A stretch of DNA of 64,000 nt from JAFDZV01 sp035549015 (lineage in GTDB: Bacteria; Bacteroidota; Ignavibacteria; OLB7). The notes beneath the pieces were generated by a model. That model was given only the letters and a program-made list of their open reading frames with translations. It had not been told where the DNA came from and made no database searches. Positions within the stretch are counted from its first letter, which is position 1, and each line of letters begins with the position of its first letter. Both the position numbers and the translations under genes were made by a program. The stretch spans positions 22,113 to 86,112 of the forward strand of contig DASZRW010000081.1 of NCBI GenBank assembly GCA_035549015.1, in the 5' to 3' direction. Positions 18,728 through 27,351 of this stretch are shown here, one piece after another.

Positions 18728-20176
18728 ATGAGCCAGATAGACCTTTTGACAGCATTGCCAATCGAGATCGTCAGCGCCTTCGCGCTGCTGGTGATGCTCG
18801 CCGACGCGCTTGTGGAGAAGAGCACCAAGCTGTGCTCCACCCTCGCCGTGATCGGCTTCGCAGGCGGCATCATCGCCGCGATCCTGCCGCTCACCGGCGC
18901 CATACCCGCGATGCATGGGACCATGGATGGATTCAACGGCATGATCCGCACCGGCGGCATGTCCGCGATCTACGACATCGTCTTCTGCGCCGCCGCGATC
19001 ATCGCCGTGCTCCTCTCCACGGACTATCTGCGTCGTGTGGGAGGGATGTACGATGAGTTCTACACCCTCATCGCCATGTCCGTTGCCGGCATGATGCTGA
19101 TCGCGCACGCCAACGATCTGATGATCCTCTTCGTGGGCGTGGAAGTAATGTCCATCGCCTTCTACGTGCTCGCCGGTCTGGTGCGCGGCTCCATCGGTTC
19201 CAACGAGGCCGCCATGAAGTACTTCCTGCTCGGCGCCTTCGCCTCCGGCTTCCTGTTGTACGGCATCGCGCTGGTGTACGGCGCGGTTGGCGACACCACC
19301 TACAAGGCGATCGTGAGTGCGGCCTCCGCGTCGCAGTATCCGGCGCTGCTCTGGGCCGGCGTCGGGCTGATCGTTGTGGGCCTCGGCTTCAAGGTGGCGG
19401 CGTTCCCGTTCCACCAGTGGGCGCCGGACGTCTACCAGGGGGCGCCCACCGTGGTGACCGGCTTCATGAGCACGGCCGGCAAGGCGGCCGCCTTCAGCGG
19501 GTTCATCGGCGTGATCGCTGCGGTTGCGGCCAGCGGCGCTCATGACTTCAACCGTGTCCGCTTCATCGTTGCGATACTGGCGGTCTGCTCCATGCTGGTG
19601 GGGAACATCACGGCGATCGTGCAGACGAACATCAAGCGGATGCTGGCCTACAGCTCCATCGCCCACGCAGGCTACATGCTGATCGGCATCGCGGCGGCAA
19701 GCAACACCGGCTTCAACGGCATCACCTACTATCTCGCCGCCTACCTCTTCATGCAGGTGGGCACGTTCGCAATCGTGGGCATGCTGGAGCGTGAGAACGG
19801 CGGCAACCTCTCCATCGACGACTACCGCGGCCTGGGGCGCCGGCGTCCGGGGCTCGCGATCGTGATGGCGATCTTCATGTTCTCCCTCACCGGCATTCCG
19901 CCGTTCGCCGGCTTCTTCGGCAAGTACTACCTCTTCGCGGCGGCCATCGAATCGGGAATGACCTGGCTCGCCATCGTGGGTGTTGTCGCCTCCGTGATCT
20001 CCGCCTGGTTCTATCTGGGCCTGATCGTGGCGATGTTCTTCCGCGAGCCGAGCGGCGAGGCCGCTGCGGAGAACAGCATCTCCGGCCTCTCCAAGACCGC
20101 GCTCGGGCTCTCCATCGCCGGCACGCTGATCGTGGGCTTCCTGCCGGAGCTCTTCCTGCGGGTGCTGGCGCACTAG
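18728..20176 (+). CDS. nuoN: NADH-quinone oxidoreductase subunit N
   Basis: The third antiporter-like subunit of complex I, 482 residues. Features include the Glu in FVGVEVMSIAFYVLAG, FKVAAFPFHQWAPDVYQGAPTVVTGFMSTAGKAAAF with the conserved Lys, and NIKRMLAYSSIAHAGYMLIG. Start 18728 (MSQIDLLTAL) follows the hydrophobic profile; 39 nt of in-frame upstream sequence is unlikely to be translated. It closes the nuoL-x-nuoM-nuoN run. The 127-nt gap before it and the 50 nt after it show no strong terminator. Confidence 0.96.
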   Translation: MSQIDLLTALPIEIVSAFALLVMLADALVEKSTKLCSTLAVIGFAGGIIAAILPLTGAIPAMHGTMDGFNGMIRTGGMSAIYDIVFCAAAIIAVLLSTDYLRRVGGMYDEFYTLIAMSVAGMMLIAHANDLMILFVGVEVMSIAFYVLAGLVRGSIGSNEAAMKYFLLGAFASGFLLYGIALVYGAVGDTTYKAIVSAASASQYPALLWAGVGLIVVGLGFKVAAFPFHQWAPDVYQGAPTVVTGFMSTAGKAAAFSGFIGVIAAVAASGAHDFNRVRFIVAILAVCSMLVGNITAIVQTNIKRMLAYSSIAHAGYMLIGIAAASNTGFNGITYYLAAYLFMQVGTFAIVGMLERENGGNLSIDDYRGLGRRRPGLAIVMAIFMFSLTGIPPFAGFFGKYYLFAAAIESGMTWLAIVGVVASVISAWFYLGLIVAMFFREPSGEAAAENSISGLSKTALGLSIAGTLIVGFLPELFLRVLAH

Positions 20177-20229
20177 CCGGCGTCCCGCGTGCGGTGCATC
20201 AGGTAGAACATATTCCGCAGGGATAGTGG

Positions 20230-20263
20230 TTGCCCGCTATCCCTGCGCTCGTTTGTACATTTG
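20230..20263 (+). promoter_or_regulatory. Promoter directly abutting the ATPase gene (leaderless candidate)
   Basis: TACATTTG (20256-20263) matches the TAnnTTTG box of this window, with TTG at 20230-20232 (spacer 23, a little long). The predicted transcript start, about 7 nt downstream, falls on the ATG pair at 20267/20270, and no Shine-Dalgarno is present. Confidence 0.5.
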
Positions 20264-20266
20264 TTG

Positions 20267-21448
20267 ATGATGAAAGAGTTCCCCCGCATATCGTCCGTCT
20301 CGATTTCCGGTTATCGCCCGTTTGGAGAGTTCCATGCGGACCTGGGCGCGCTGGAGGTGATTGTTGGTGCGAACGGCTCCGGCAAGTCCAGCCTGCTCGA
20401 GTTCCTGCAGGTGCTTCACGATGGAACGTCAACGGACCTCCCGGCAGGGCTGATTGCGAATGGGAGCGGACGTACGGTCTATCATCGCGGAAGGGCGCTG
20501 CGCGAGAACCGGATTTCGTGCGATATCACCACCAGCGGGCTCGCTGAAGGGGCGCTCAGGTACAGCGTGCACCTCAGCGGTCAGTTTGGCAATCAAGTTG
20601 CTGGGGAGGATGTGTGGGAACAACGCGGCGGGGAAGGTGCCGAATATCGGCTGCTGCATCGGAGTGAGAAAGGCATGGCCGTAAACCGGACGGGTGTTGA
20701 CGACGAGTTGGTGTGGGTGGGCGGACGGATGGATCCGGAGTTTCTTGGATTGCCCCGGCTTCGCTTCGGCGACCCCGCTTCGCTCGCTGCACTGCAACAA
20801 CACCTCTTCGGCTGGCGATTCTATAGCACCTATGCCATTGATGCAGACAGGCTCCGCCAGCCGGTGATCACTCAGCAGCGACCGTTCTTGGAGGAGGATG
20901 CCTCGAACCTCAGTGACGTGCTGCTCCATCTTTCGAACGAGCATCGAAAGACATTCGACGAGTTGAACGCAACCATGCGTCTGCTGGTGCCGGGTTTCCG
21001 GGAACTGAAGGTGAGGAGCTATGGTGCTCCGGGTCATGTGATGGCCTTCTGGCGTGAGGAGGGGAGCGATCAGGATCTGAGCCTTGCCGATCTCTCCGAC
21101 GGCATCTTCCGTCTGCTCTGCTGGGTGGTGATCTGCATCGATCCCAATCCGCCTACGTTGATCTGCGTCGACGAGCCCGATCAGGGCGTACATCCCCGTA
21201 CGCTGCCGGTGCTTGCCGCGCTCTTCAAGGAGGCGAGCGAGCGTACGCAGGTGATTCTTACCACGCACAACTCCTACTTCCTCTCCCAGTTCGCGCTGGA
21301 GGATATCGCCGTGATGCGGAAGGAGAACGGCGAGGCGAAGTTCATCAAGCCGAAGGATTCGAAAACGCTTGTGGCAATCCTCCAGGAGTTCGGCGACCAT
21401 GAGATTGAGTTGCTTCACCGTAGTGAGGAACTCGAACAGCTTCCATGA
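20267..21448 (+). CDS. AAA/ABC-type ATPase (AAA15/AAA21, OLD/RecF-like), probable defence ATPase
   Basis: A 393-residue SMC-like ATPase head without a long coiled coil. Motifs seen are Walker A GANGSGKSS (34-42), an ABC-signature-like LSDG (276-279), Walker B LICVDEPDQGVHPR (Asp302/Glu303) and H-loop His334 in TTHNSYFLSQF. This arrangement is that of AAA15/AAA21 ATPases found in OLD, PARIS, Septu and related anti-phage systems. No nuclease domain is fused. It overlaps the next gene by 4 nt (ATGA), so the two are translated together. G+C is lower than in the flanking nuo and hrc genes, consistent with transfer. Promoter and possible leaderless start are described separately. Confidence 0.85.
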   Translation: MMKEFPRISSVSISGYRPFGEFHADLGALEVIVGANGSGKSSLLEFLQVLHDGTSTDLPAGLIANGSGRTVYHRGRALRENRISCDITTSGLAEGALRYSVHLSGQFGNQVAGEDVWEQRGGEGAEYRLLHRSEKGMAVNRTGVDDELVWVGGRMDPEFLGLPRLRFGDPASLAALQQHLFGWRFYSTYAIDADRLRQPVITQQRPFLEEDASNLSDVLLHLSNEHRKTFDELNATMRLLVPGFRELKVRSYGAPGHVMAFWREEGSDQDLSLADLSDGIFRLLCWVVICIDPNPPTLICVDEPDQGVHPRTLPVLAALFKEASERTQVILTTHNSYFLSQFALEDIAVMRKENGEAKFIKPKDSKTLVAILQEFGDHEIELLHRSEELEQLP

Positions 21449-22095
21449 GAATATCTGTAATCGTAGAAGGACCGTCCGATCAAGCCGCTTTGACGGCATT
21501 ACTTGGACCGCTGATTCACCAGAAGGCGGCGGAGGGCGTCTATGTTCATTTCATGACAGCGCGTTCGGGTGACCGCAAACGACATCTCATGGAGCATGTT
21601 CCGAATGAAGCGGCTGATTGGCTTCGTGAGGACCATGCACGGCACATGATTGTCATTCCGGATCTGTATCCTCTCAAGAGCGGGCTCGTGAGCGGGACGC
21701 CGGAGGAGTTGGTGGAGTATATCAAGGGCAATTTCAAGAAAGCATTGGCGCGGCGGGGTGTTGATGACATCCGTCTGCTCGAACGCTTCAGTGTCTTCTG
21801 CTTCAAGCACGATCTGGAAGTATTGGTATTAGCAGCGCGTGAACAGCTTGCTGAGCAGCTCGAGGCATCTGGGTTCAAACTGGAATGGAACGATACGGTA
21901 GAGGACCAGAATCACAATCGTCCACCAAAGCGCGTGGTGATGGAACTCTTCGAGGCACACGGCCGGAAGTATCGGGAAACACGTGATGCTGCGCGCATCT
22001 TGGATGGCGCGGACTACAGAACCATCGCCGAGCGCTGCCCGCAATGTTTCAAGCCCTTCGTTGATTTCTTGACCAGCCTGCGCCCCGCGCCGTAA
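21445..22095 (+). CDS. DUF4276-like TOPRIM-type protein, partner of the ATPase
   Basis: A 216-residue protein starting MRISVIVEGPSD. The strand followed by Glu8-Gly9 is the first motif of TOPRIM-like nucleases. Asp73 in VIPDLYPLKSG and Glu125 in KHDLEVLVLA occupy the places of the acidic residues seen in DUF4276 proteins. DUF4276 is regularly found as the second gene after an AAA15/AAA21 ATPase, as the separate counterpart of the fused ATPase-TOPRIM of OLD. Part of the gene (21541-21600) is only about 48% G+C. Role inferred: effector nuclease released or licensed by the ATPase. Active-site competence is not proven. Confidence 0.7.
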   Translation: MRISVIVEGPSDQAALTALLGPLIHQKAAEGVYVHFMTARSGDRKRHLMEHVPNEAADWLREDHARHMIVIPDLYPLKSGLVSGTPEELVEYIKGNFKKALARRGVDDIRLLERFSVFCFKHDLEVLVLAAREQLAEQLEASGFKLEWNDTVEDQNHNRPPKRVVMELFEAHGRKYRETRDAARILDGADYRTIAERCPQCFKPFVDFLTSLRPAP

Positions 22096-22100
22096 GTTTG
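22069..22100 (+). promoter_or_regulatory. hrcA promoter (TTG-N21-TAAGTTTG)
   Basis: TTG (22069-22071), inside the end of the DUF4276-like gene, and TAAGTTTG (22093-22100) form a full match to the Bacteroidota housekeeping promoter. No canonical CIRCE operator follows; only a CACAC-N8-GAGTG remnant is seen at 22110-22127. Confidence 0.6.
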
Positions 22101-22165
22101 CACGTTGAACACACCAGCAAGAGAGTGTACCCTAATCGCAATCCACGTACGTCGGTTAACGGGTG

Positions 22166-23242
22166 ATGACGCCGGGACGACATATTGGCGGGGCCCAGAG
22201 CGGCCGCGGTGAGCTTACCGAGCGGGAGGAGCTTGTGCTGCGCTACATCGTGCAGCACTATATTCTCACGACCACACCGGTCGGATCGCGATATCTCTCG
22301 AAGCGTCTGGAGGAGGAGGCGATCTCCGCGGCCACGATCCGCAACACGATGGCGGACCTGGAGGAGAAGGGCTTCATCTCCCACCCGCATACCTCGGCCG
22401 GGCGCGTTCCCACCGATCGCGGCTACCGCTTCTACGTGGACACGATCGCCAGGATGAGCCGGCTGAGCGATGCCGAGCGCCTGACGATTCGCGACAACAT
22501 CCGGACAACCGTGGCCACGCCGATGCTGATGAAGGAGGCGTCGCGGATTCTGGGACTGATCTCCAATCAGCTCGGGATCATCGCCGCCCCCGAACTGCTG
22601 AACAGCACGCTGGAGCAGATCGAGCTGGTGCCGCTGGGGAGCACGCGGCTGCTGGTTGTCCTCTCGCTGCAGGCCGGCATGGTGCGCACGGTGACGCTGG
22701 AGGTGCATCAGGAAATTGTTCGCGACAGGCTGGATGCGATTGTTAGTGTTTTGAATGAACGCCTCGCCGGCCTTACATTGCGGGTGATTCGCACCACATT
22801 CCGCGATCGCATTCGAGATGTATCCGTTGCAGCCGATGATGGCATCGTTCAGCTGCTGACCGATTCCGTGGAGACGATTTTCGACGAGGCTCCCGGGATC
22901 GAGCGCGTTCAGCTATCGCCCACGCAGAATCTGTTGCGCCAGCCGGAGTTCGCGAGCCCCGAGCAGATGCGCGGAATCGTGGAGCTGATCGAGGATGAGG
23001 AGATGGTGATCCATCTGCTGGACAGCCATCCCGGCGCGTCCGAGACGGTGGAGGTGACGATCGGCGCCGAACACGGCAACGAGCGGCTGGTGAACTACAG
23101 CCTGCTTACCACGCGGTACCAGGTTGGCGAGGCCACCGGAACGATCGGGCTGATCGGCCCGAAGCGGATGGATTACGCGCGGCTGATCTCCGTGGTGGCG
23201 TATATCGCCGAGACGATCACGAATAATTTTCAAGACCGCTGA
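22166..23242 (+). CDS. hrcA: Heat-inducible transcription repressor HrcA
   Basis: HrcA represses chaperone operons by binding CIRCE and is folded by GroEL. Of 358 residues, about 10-75 form the winged-helix DNA-binding domain (LVLRYIVQHYILTTTPVGSRYL, then SAATIRNTMADLEEKGF and HTSAGRVPTDRGYRFYVD, all classical). The rest is the GAF-like and dimerisation part. GTG 22163 one codon earlier is an alternative start. It is first in a hrcA-grpE-dnaJ run; dnaK is absent here. The lack of a clear CIRCE suggests autoregulation is weak or uses a diverged site. Confidence 0.95.
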   Translation: MTPGRHIGGAQSGRGELTEREELVLRYIVQHYILTTTPVGSRYLSKRLEEEAISAATIRNTMADLEEKGFISHPHTSAGRVPTDRGYRFYVDTIARMSRLSDAERLTIRDNIRTTVATPMLMKEASRILGLISNQLGIIAAPELLNSTLEQIELVPLGSTRLLVVLSLQAGMVRTVTLEVHQEIVRDRLDAIVSVLNERLAGLTLRVIRTTFRDRIRDVSVAADDGIVQLLTDSVETIFDEAPGIERVQLSPTQNLLRQPEFASPEQMRGIVELIEDEEMVIHLLDSHPGASETVEVTIGAEHGNERLVNYSLLTTRYQVGEATGTIGLIGPKRMDYARLISVVAYIAETITNNFQDR

Positions 23243-23276
23243 GCGTCGTAAGCATGCCGTTGAAGGGTATGCCGGC

Positions 23277-23351
23277 CCGACCACTGGCCGCCCGACCACT
23301 GGCCGCCCGACTACGGGGCGCCCGGAAACGGGGCGCCCGGAAACGGGGCGA
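23277..23351. repeat. Five tandem copies of a 15-bp GC-rich unit between hrcA and grpE
   Basis: Units start at 23277, 23292, 23307, 23322 and 23337. Copies 1-2 are identical, copy 3 is intermediate, and copies 4-5 differ only at the last base. All copies share CCG at the start and GG-CG near the end. Arms such as CCACTGGCCG and CCCGGAAACGGGG can fold. Confidence 0.9.
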
Positions 23352-23422
23352 TCGCAATGCGGAGATACTCCGAGAAACGGCGACACGAGCGATCGCCGGA
23401 CATGGTTCCATCAATACAGCAT

Positions 23423-23995
23423 ATGAGCACGCGAAACATTCCGATCGACGAGCCAGAGAGCAACATGAAGGATGAGACGGATGCCCCGGACAACGAGGCT
23501 GCCGGGGGAGAAGAGATGGTGGGGGCGCAGGAGGAATCGCCGGAGCAGCGGATCGAAGCGCTGGAGCGTGACAACGCCCGCCTTCGTGATGCCGCCCTGC
23601 GCGCCGTTGCGGACCTCGAGAACTACCGCCGCCGCGCCACCGCCGAGCGGGAGCAGGTGGTTATCTACGGCAATGAGCGCCTGCTTCGCTCGCTGCTTCC
23701 GATTGTGGACGACATGAAGCGGTCCATCGATATGGGGGGGCAGAGCCGGGACTTCGACAACTTCTTCCAGGGAGTGTCGATGATCAACGACAAGTTCGCG
23801 AAGCTGCTGGACGGTCTCGGCGTGAAGAAGATCGAAACGGTCGGGCAGCCGTTCGATGTGAACCTCCACGAGGCGCTGCTGCGCCAGCCGAGTGATGAGC
23901 CGGAGGATACGGTGATCACGGAGCTGGAGGCCGGCTACATGTTCGGCGACCGTGTGCTGCGCCATGCCAAGGTGGTGGTTTCCGCAGGAAACTGA
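23423..23995 (+). CDS. grpE: Nucleotide exchange factor GrpE
   Basis: GrpE releases ADP from DnaK. The product has 190 residues from ATG 23423; a start at 23465 (MKDETDAPD), with GAGAG 7 nt upstream, is about as likely. After an acidic disordered N-terminus, a long paired helix begins at ERIEALERDNARLRDAALRAVADLENYRRRA. The wing domain holds the family signature VGQPFDVNLHEALLRQPSDEPEDTV and ends with GDRVLRHAKVVVS. It lies between hrcA and dnaJ. Confidence 0.95.
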   Translation: MSTRNIPIDEPESNMKDETDAPDNEAAGGEEMVGAQEESPEQRIEALERDNARLRDAALRAVADLENYRRRATAEREQVVIYGNERLLRSLLPIVDDMKRSIDMGGQSRDFDNFFQGVSMINDKFAKLLDGLGVKKIETVGQPFDVNLHEALLRQPSDEPEDTVITELEAGYMFGDRVLRHAKVVVSAGN

Positions 23996-24119
23996 AGAAC
24001 CACGTGACGTATCGGTAACCAAGATCCTGAAGGGTCGGCCGGAAGCAGGCTGGAACCACGCCATTGTTCGGCGTGGAACGTACCAGGCCCGCACCGCCTT
24101 TTGAAACAACGATTGAGTT

Positions 24120-25268
24120 ATGGACAAGCGCGATTACTATGAGGTGCTGGGTGTAGCCCGCGATGCGGCCGATTCCGACATCAAGGCGGCCTACCGGCGC
24201 CTGGCAATGCAATACCACCCGGACAAGAACCCGGACAACCCGGAGGCAGAGGAGCGCTTCAAGGAGGCTGCCGAAGCATACGAGGTCCTTTCCAATGCCG
24301 ACAAGCGTGCGCGATACAACCAGTTCGGCCACCGCGGCATGCATGCCGGCCAGGACTATCACCCGTTCTCGAACCTCGACGACATCTTTTCGGCGTTCGG
24401 AGGCAACTCCATCTTCGAGGAGTTCTTCGGCGGCGGCCGCAGGCGTTCGGGCGGCGGCCAGGCGCAGCCCGGGAGCGACCTCAAGATCCGTCTGCCGCTG
24501 ACACTGGAGGAGATCGCATCGGGCGCCGAGAAGACCATCATCATCAAGAAGATGGTGAACTGCGCGGACTGCGGCGGCCGCGGCACGCCCACGCCGGAAG
24601 GGGTGATTGCGTGCTCCGTCTGTGGCGGCAGCGGCGAGGTTCGCCAGATAACCCGTTCGATCTTCGGGCAGATGATCAACGTGGCGCCGTGCAGCAACTG
24701 CGGCGGCGAGGGGCGCGTTGTGAAGGAGCCGTGCAAGACCTGTCGCGGTGAAGGTCGCGTGCAGGGGGAGGCGCGGGAGACGATCGACATTCCCGCCGGC
24801 GTCTCGGACGGCAACTATATTCCGCTCCGCGGCAAGGGGAACGTCGGGCGCCGCGGCGCTCCGGCCGGCGACGTGATCGTCCTGATCGAGGAGAAGCCGC
24901 ACAGGCATTTCGCGCGCAACGGCAACGACGTGATCTACGATCTCACCGTCAGCTATCCGCAGGCCGCGCTCGGCGCGGACGTAGAGGTGCCGACACTCGC
25001 TGGCGCATCGGTGATCACGATCGAGCCCGGCACCCAGCCGGGGGCGCTTCTCCGCATGCGCGACAAGGGGATCCCGCAGCTCAACAGCAATCGCCGCGGC
25101 GATCAGATCGTGCGCGTGAATCTTCACATCCCGACGCGCCTCAACGAGGAGGAACGCGAACTGCTGCGCAATCTCTCCAACGGTCCCAACATCGCCCCCC
25201 CGGCGCGCGACAAGAAGGATGGATCGAAGGGAGGCTTCTTCTCCAAGGTCAAGGAAGCGTTCTCGTAG
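24120..25268 (+). CDS. dnaJ: Chaperone protein DnaJ
   Basis: A type I Hsp40 that delivers substrates to DnaK and stimulates its ATPase. The 382 residues have the full layout: J domain with His33-Pro34-Asp35, a Gly/Phe-rich linker (about 75-115), four zinc-binding CxxC repeats (from Cys148 to about 206; CADCGGRG, CSVCGGSG, CSNCGGEG, CKTCRGEG) and the C-terminal substrate-binding barrels. The last 20 residues are Lys-rich. The 124-nt gap after grpE contains a 7-bp hairpin (24056-24076) with no T-run. Confidence 0.97.
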   Translation: MDKRDYYEVLGVARDAADSDIKAAYRRLAMQYHPDKNPDNPEAEERFKEAAEAYEVLSNADKRARYNQFGHRGMHAGQDYHPFSNLDDIFSAFGGNSIFEEFFGGGRRRSGGGQAQPGSDLKIRLPLTLEEIASGAEKTIIIKKMVNCADCGGRGTPTPEGVIACSVCGGSGEVRQITRSIFGQMINVAPCSNCGGEGRVVKEPCKTCRGEGRVQGEARETIDIPAGVSDGNYIPLRGKGNVGRRGAPAGDVIVLIEEKPHRHFARNGNDVIYDLTVSYPQAALGADVEVPTLAGASVITIEPGTQPGALLRMRDKGIPQLNSNRRGDQIVRVNLHIPTRLNEEERELLRNLSNGPNIAPPARDKKDGSKGGFFSKVKEAFS

Positions 25269-25361
25269 TGATGAATGATGGACGATGAGTGGTGGGGGAG
25301 TGGACGGCACCCATCACTCATCCCCCATCCCACATAACCCTCCTCCAATGTCTCCTGACCG

Positions 25362-27122
25362 ATGAACACACTCCGCAGTCTCATCCCGTACGTGATGCGT
25401 TATCGCTGGCGCCTGATAGGCGGCCTGGTGGCGATCACGATCTCCAACGTCTTCTCGATCCTCATTCCGCGGTACATCGGGCACACGGTGGATACCATCG
25501 CGCATGGTTCCGGGCCGGGACATGTCACCGCGCAGTTCCTGATGGTGCAGGGGCTGATCATCGTCGGCCTCTCGATCGGTAGCGGTGTGTTCCTCTTTCT
25601 GACGAGACAGACGATCATCGTTCTCTCCCGTCTGGTGGAGTACGATCTCCGGAACAACTTCCTCCGTCACGTGCAGTCGCTCTCGGTCGGCTGGTTCAAC
25701 ACCACGCCCACCGGCGATGTGATGGCACTGGCTACGAACGATATCGGCGCCGTGCGCGAGTTCGTCGGCCCGGCCGTGATGTACACCGCGAACACGATCA
25801 CCACGTTCCTCTTCGCGATGACGATGATGCTCACGCTTTCGACGAAGATCACGCTCCTCGCACTGATACCGCTTCCGCTTGTCAGCTACTCCGTCTATCG
25901 CCTCGGCAAGCGCATTCACGGCCTCTTCGGCGACGTGCAGAAGCAGTATGCGGACCTTACCTCGCAGGCGCAGGAGAACATGTCCGGCGTGCGTGTTGTG
26001 CGCGCCTATGTTCGCGAGCAGTATGCAATCGATGCCTTTGCATCGATGAGCCGGCTGTACCGTACCAAGAACATGCGCCTGGTGAAGACGCAGGCATTGA
26101 TGATGCCGGTGATGATGGCGCTGATCGGCCTCTCGCAGCTGATCGTTCTCGGCGTCGGCGGTCTGGATGTTGCGCGCGGCGTGCACACCATCGGCGACAT
26201 CACGCAGTTCTTCGGCTATATCTCGCAACTCATCTGGCCGGTGATCGCCATCGGCTGGGTTACCAATCTGGTGCAGCGCGGCATCGTATCGATGGGACGT
26301 CTCAACAAGATCTTCGAGATGAAGCCGGAGATCGCGGACAGTGCGGAGACGGACAACACGGTTACCGCAATCGGCGGCCGCATCGAGTTCCGCAACGTCT
26401 CCTTCCGCTACCGGCCGGAGCTTCCGCTGGTGCTGAAGAACGTGAGCTTCACGGTGAATCGCGGCGATACGCTGGCAATCATCGGCCGCACCGGCTCCGG
26501 CAAGACAACGATCGTAAATCTGATCGCCCGGATGTACGACGTCACCGAGGGGGAGATCCTGATCGATGGACGGCCGATCAGGTCCATCCCCATCCACGTG
26601 CTTCGCAATTCGATCGGCGTTGTGACGCAGGAGACGTTCCTCTTCTCCGACACGATCGCCGGCAACATCCGCTTCGGCCGGCGCGAGGCGCCGATGGAGA
26701 AGGTGGAGGAGGCAGCGAAGATCGCCCGGCTGTACGAGAACGTGGAAGGCTTCCCGAACAAGTTCGAAACCGTCGTCGGCGAGCGCGGCATCACCCTCTC
26801 CGGCGGCCAGAAGCAGCGCGCATCCATTGCACGCGCCGTGCTCCGCGAACCGAACATCCTGATGCTGGATGACGCCCTCTCCGCCGTCGACACGGAGACC
26901 GAGGACGAGATCCTGATGCGCCTGCGCGATGTGATGCACAACCGCACCAGCATCCTGATCGCGCACCGCATCTCCACCGTGAAGGATGCCGATCAGATCA
27001 TCGTGCTCGATCACGGAAGCGTCAGCGAGCAGGGGACGCACGAAGAACTGCTGGAGCTGCGCGGTGAATACTCCCGCATCTACGAGCGCCAGTTGCTGGA
27101 GGCTGCGCTGGAGAGCCTGTAG
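25362..27122 (+). CDS. ABC exporter, fused permease-ATPase
   Basis: A 586-residue half-transporter expected to work as a homodimer (MsbA/YheI/LmrA class). The first 310 residues hold six membrane helices. The ATPase part shows Walker A GRTGSGKTT (375-383), the Q-loop VVTQETFLFSDTIAGNI, signature LSGGQKQR (479 onward), Walker B ILMLDDALSAVD and the H-switch IAHRIS. The Walker B glutamate is Asp here (LDD), which occurs naturally in one site of some heterodimeric exporters. No partner half-transporter is adjacent, so a distant partner or a slow homodimer is possible. Substrate unknown. Confidence 0.93.
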   Translation: MNTLRSLIPYVMRYRWRLIGGLVAITISNVFSILIPRYIGHTVDTIAHGSGPGHVTAQFLMVQGLIIVGLSIGSGVFLFLTRQTIIVLSRLVEYDLRNNFLRHVQSLSVGWFNTTPTGDVMALATNDIGAVREFVGPAVMYTANTITTFLFAMTMMLTLSTKITLLALIPLPLVSYSVYRLGKRIHGLFGDVQKQYADLTSQAQENMSGVRVVRAYVREQYAIDAFASMSRLYRTKNMRLVKTQALMMPVMMALIGLSQLIVLGVGGLDVARGVHTIGDITQFFGYISQLIWPVIAIGWVTNLVQRGIVSMGRLNKIFEMKPEIADSAETDNTVTAIGGRIEFRNVSFRYRPELPLVLKNVSFTVNRGDTLAIIGRTGSGKTTIVNLIARMYDVTEGEILIDGRPIRSIPIHVLRNSIGVVTQETFLFSDTIAGNIRFGRREAPMEKVEEAAKIARLYENVEGFPNKFETVVGERGITLSGGQKQRASIARAVLREPNILMLDDALSAVDTETEDEILMRLRDVMHNRTSILIAHRISTVKDADQIIVLDHGSVSEQGTHEELLELRGEYSRIYERQLLEAALESL

Positions 27123-27180
27123 GCCTGTTCGCCGGCCGGCATCGCATTTCCGTTGGGAGCAATCGGGCCTGGGTTTCCCG

Positions 27181-27240
27181 GGCCCGGAGACGAACGGCCC
27201 GGAGACGAACGGCCCGGAGACGAACGGCGCGAAGGCGATC
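27181..27240. repeat. Three exact 15-bp tandem repeats plus a degenerate fourth
   Basis: The unit GGCCCGGAGACGAAC occurs at 27181, 27196 and 27211. A decayed copy occupies 27226-27240. The array lies between the ABC exporter gene and the next gene. Confidence 0.9.
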
Positions 27241-27351
27241 TCGCGAGACCAAGCCGGTGCCTCCTTGCAGCATCGGTCTTCGGGCTCCAAGCGCAGGCCG
27301 TGTGCAGGCGACCACGAACAACCAACCACGAACCAATTTCCGAGCCGGATC

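Noticed and set aside
22110..22127. Possible CIRCE operator before hrcA
   Set aside because: Only CACAC-N8-GAGTG remains of TTAGCACTC-N9-GAGTGCTAA; too degenerate to annotate.
23277..23351. CRISPR-like array
   Set aside because: Units are 15 bp and contiguous without spacers, so it is a tandem repeat; no cas genes are seen and no CRISPR array was found in the window.
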